Shown one piece after another: positions 4,810 through 5,931 of a DNA stretch of 5,931 bases (position 1 is the stretch's first letter; every line of letters begins with the position of its first letter). A model generated the notes under the pieces. That model ran no database searches. It was given only the letters and a program-made list of their open reading frames with translations, and was not told the DNA's origin. Source of the stretch: Candidatus Omnitrophota bacterium (lineage in GTDB: Bacteria > Omnitrophota > Gorgyraeia > S143-82); assembly GCA_027065215.1 (NCBI GenBank), contig JAMOOT010000353.1, positions 1-5,931 on the forward strand, given 5' to 3'. Position numbers and translations under genes: made by a program.

Positions 4810-5931
4810 ATGTACAAGATTGTATCCATTAAAGCACGAGAGGTATTAGATTCTCGGGGAAATCCTACTGTGGCAGTGGATGTATATCTGGAAGGTGGAA
4901 TTCGTGGTTCGGCTATGGTTCCATCAGGGGCATCGACTGGAAAATTTGAGGCGCTTGAGTTAAGGGATGGAGATAAGTCCCGATACAGAGGAAAAGGTGT
5001 CTTGAAAGCAGTCAAGAATGTCAATGAGCATATCGCGCCTCGACTTATAGGTGTAGACGTAAGGGATCAGGCTAATATTGATAGGTTGATGATAGAATTG
5101 GATGGAACTAAGAATAAATCTGCCCTTGGGGCTAATGCCATTTTAGGAGTGTCTATGGCAATAGCACGGGCTGCTGCCTATGCTGTGGGTTTAGAACTCT
5201 ATCGTTATTTGGGAGGGGCCAATGCCTGTGTTTTACCGGTTCCAATGATGAATATACTGAATGGAGGTGTCCACGCAGATAACAATGTTGATTTTCAGGA
5301 GTATATGATACTCCCTGCCGGAATGTCGAGTTTTTCAGAGGCAATGCGGTGTGGTTCAGAAGTCTATTGGGCCTTGAAGTCTGTTTTAAAAGAGAAAGGT
5401 CTTTCTACAGGTGTGGGAGATGAAGGAGGTTTTGCCCCAGATCTTTCTGATAATGAGCAGCCTCTTAAGTTAATCCTTGAGGCTATAGAAAAGGCCGGGT
5501 ACGAACCCGGAAAAGATGTGTATATCGCTTTAGATCCTGCCTCCAGTGAGTTCTATCAGGATGGTAAGTATTATTTAGAGTCAGGTAAAAAGCAAATGAG
5601 TTATAAAGATATGGTTGAATATTATGAATCATTGGTGAACAAGTACCCGATTGTGAGCATAGAAGATGGCCTTGCAGAGGAGGATTGGGAAGGATGGCAA
5701 TACATATGTGAGAAATTGGGCAATAAGATAAGGTTGGTAGGAGACGATTTGTTGGTGACCAATCCTGAAAGGATTGCCAAAGGGATTGAATTGAAGGCAA
5801 TGAATGCAGTTTTAATTAAGTTGAATCAGATTGGTTCGGTAAGCGAAACCTTAAGAGCTATAGAGATGACGCAGAATGCTAATTTTGCTGCAGTAATATC
5901 CCACCGATCAGGAGAGACTTGCGATGCATTT
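4810..5931 (+). CDS. eno: Enolase (phosphopyruvate hydratase), 3' end missing
   Basis: The open frame runs to the right edge, giving 374 residues; the family is usually about 425-430, so roughly 50 are missing because of the window boundary. Enolase interconverts 2-phosphoglycerate and phosphoenolpyruvate in glycolysis and gluconeogenesis. N-terminal markers are LDSRGNPTV, VPSGASTGKFEALELRDG and the NGGVHADNNVDFQE block. The catalytic barrel has the proton-shuttle glutamate E205 in VGDEGGFAPDL, magnesium ligands D242 (ALDPASSEFY), E285 (SIEDGLAEEDW) and D312 (VGDDLLVTNP), the catalytic lysine K337 (LIKLNQIG) and the substrate loop SHRSGET (364-370). All key residues are present, so it should be active. 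The last visible residues, CDAF, replace the commoner EDTF-like sequence, a mild variation. It has its own promoter and ribosome site and is separated from the upstream genes by tRNA-Pro. No doubt about identity. Confidence 0.98.
   Translation, partial: MYKIVSIKAREVLDSRGNPTVAVDVYLEGGIRGSAMVPSGASTGKFEALELRDGDKSRYRGKGVLKAVKNVNEHIAPRLIGVDVRDQANIDRLMIELDGTKNKSALGANAILGVSMAIARAAAYAVGLELYRYLGGANACVLPVPMMNILNGGVHADNNVDFQEYMILPAGMSSFSEAMRCGSEVYWALKSVLKEKGLSTGVGDEGGFAPDLSDNEQPLKLILEAIEKAGYEPGKDVYIALDPASSEFYQDGKYYLESGKKQMSYKDMVEYYESLVNKYPIVSIEDGLAEEDWEGWQYICEKLGNKIRLVGDDLLVTNPERIAKGIELKAMNAVLIKLNQIGSVSETLRAIEMTQNANFAAVISHRSGETCDAF

Noticed and set aside
5483..5800. Minus-strand open frame of 105 codons, and a smaller one at 5153-5344, opposite enolase
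   Set aside because: Both are antisense to enolase sequence carrying catalytic motifs, so they are shadows.

Overview
The window reads as ordinary bacterial chromosome, with genes on the + strand only and a moderately AT-rich composition. Bacterial origin is supported by sigma70-like promoters with perfect TATAAT hexamers, Shine-Dalgarno sites before three genes, and two bacterial-type tRNAs. The oxygen-sensitive Fe-S type two-subunit fumarase, together with a homocitrate synthase-like protein of the group that includes Re-citrate synthases, suggests an anaerobe. That is inference, and the sequence alone does not identify the phylum.

Layout. Positions 1-136 are the 3' end of metK (S-adenosylmethionine synthetase). 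After a 14-base gap come the alpha (151-987) and beta (975-1475) subunits of class I fumarate hydratase, which overlap by 13 bases. A tRNA-Gly(TCC) gene with its own promoter follows (1530-1603). Next is a tight pair of paralogous acyl-transfer enzymes: leuA, 2-isopropylmalate synthase (1706-3235), and 4 bases later a homocitrate/Re-citrate synthase-like gene (3240-4562). A tRNA-Pro(CGG) gene starts 16 bases after that stop codon (4579-4654). A strong promoter then drives eno (enolase), which begins at 4810 and runs off the right edge.

The genes fit central carbon and amino-acid metabolism. Enolase supplies phosphoenolpyruvate towards pyruvate and acetyl-CoA. LeuA and its paralogue both condense acetyl-CoA with a 2-oxo acid, opening the leucine branch and probably either the citrate-to-glutamate or the homocitrate branch. 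Fumarase links malate and fumarate. MetK makes S-adenosylmethionine.

No mobile element, CRISPR array, phage gene or clearly novel system was found. The points most worth a second look are the true substrate of the 3240-4562 enzyme, a possibly leaderless fumarase mRNA, a tRNA-Pro gene without room for a clear promoter of its own, an 11-base promoter core shared by leuA and eno, and a fumarase beta subunit that appears short at its C-terminus.
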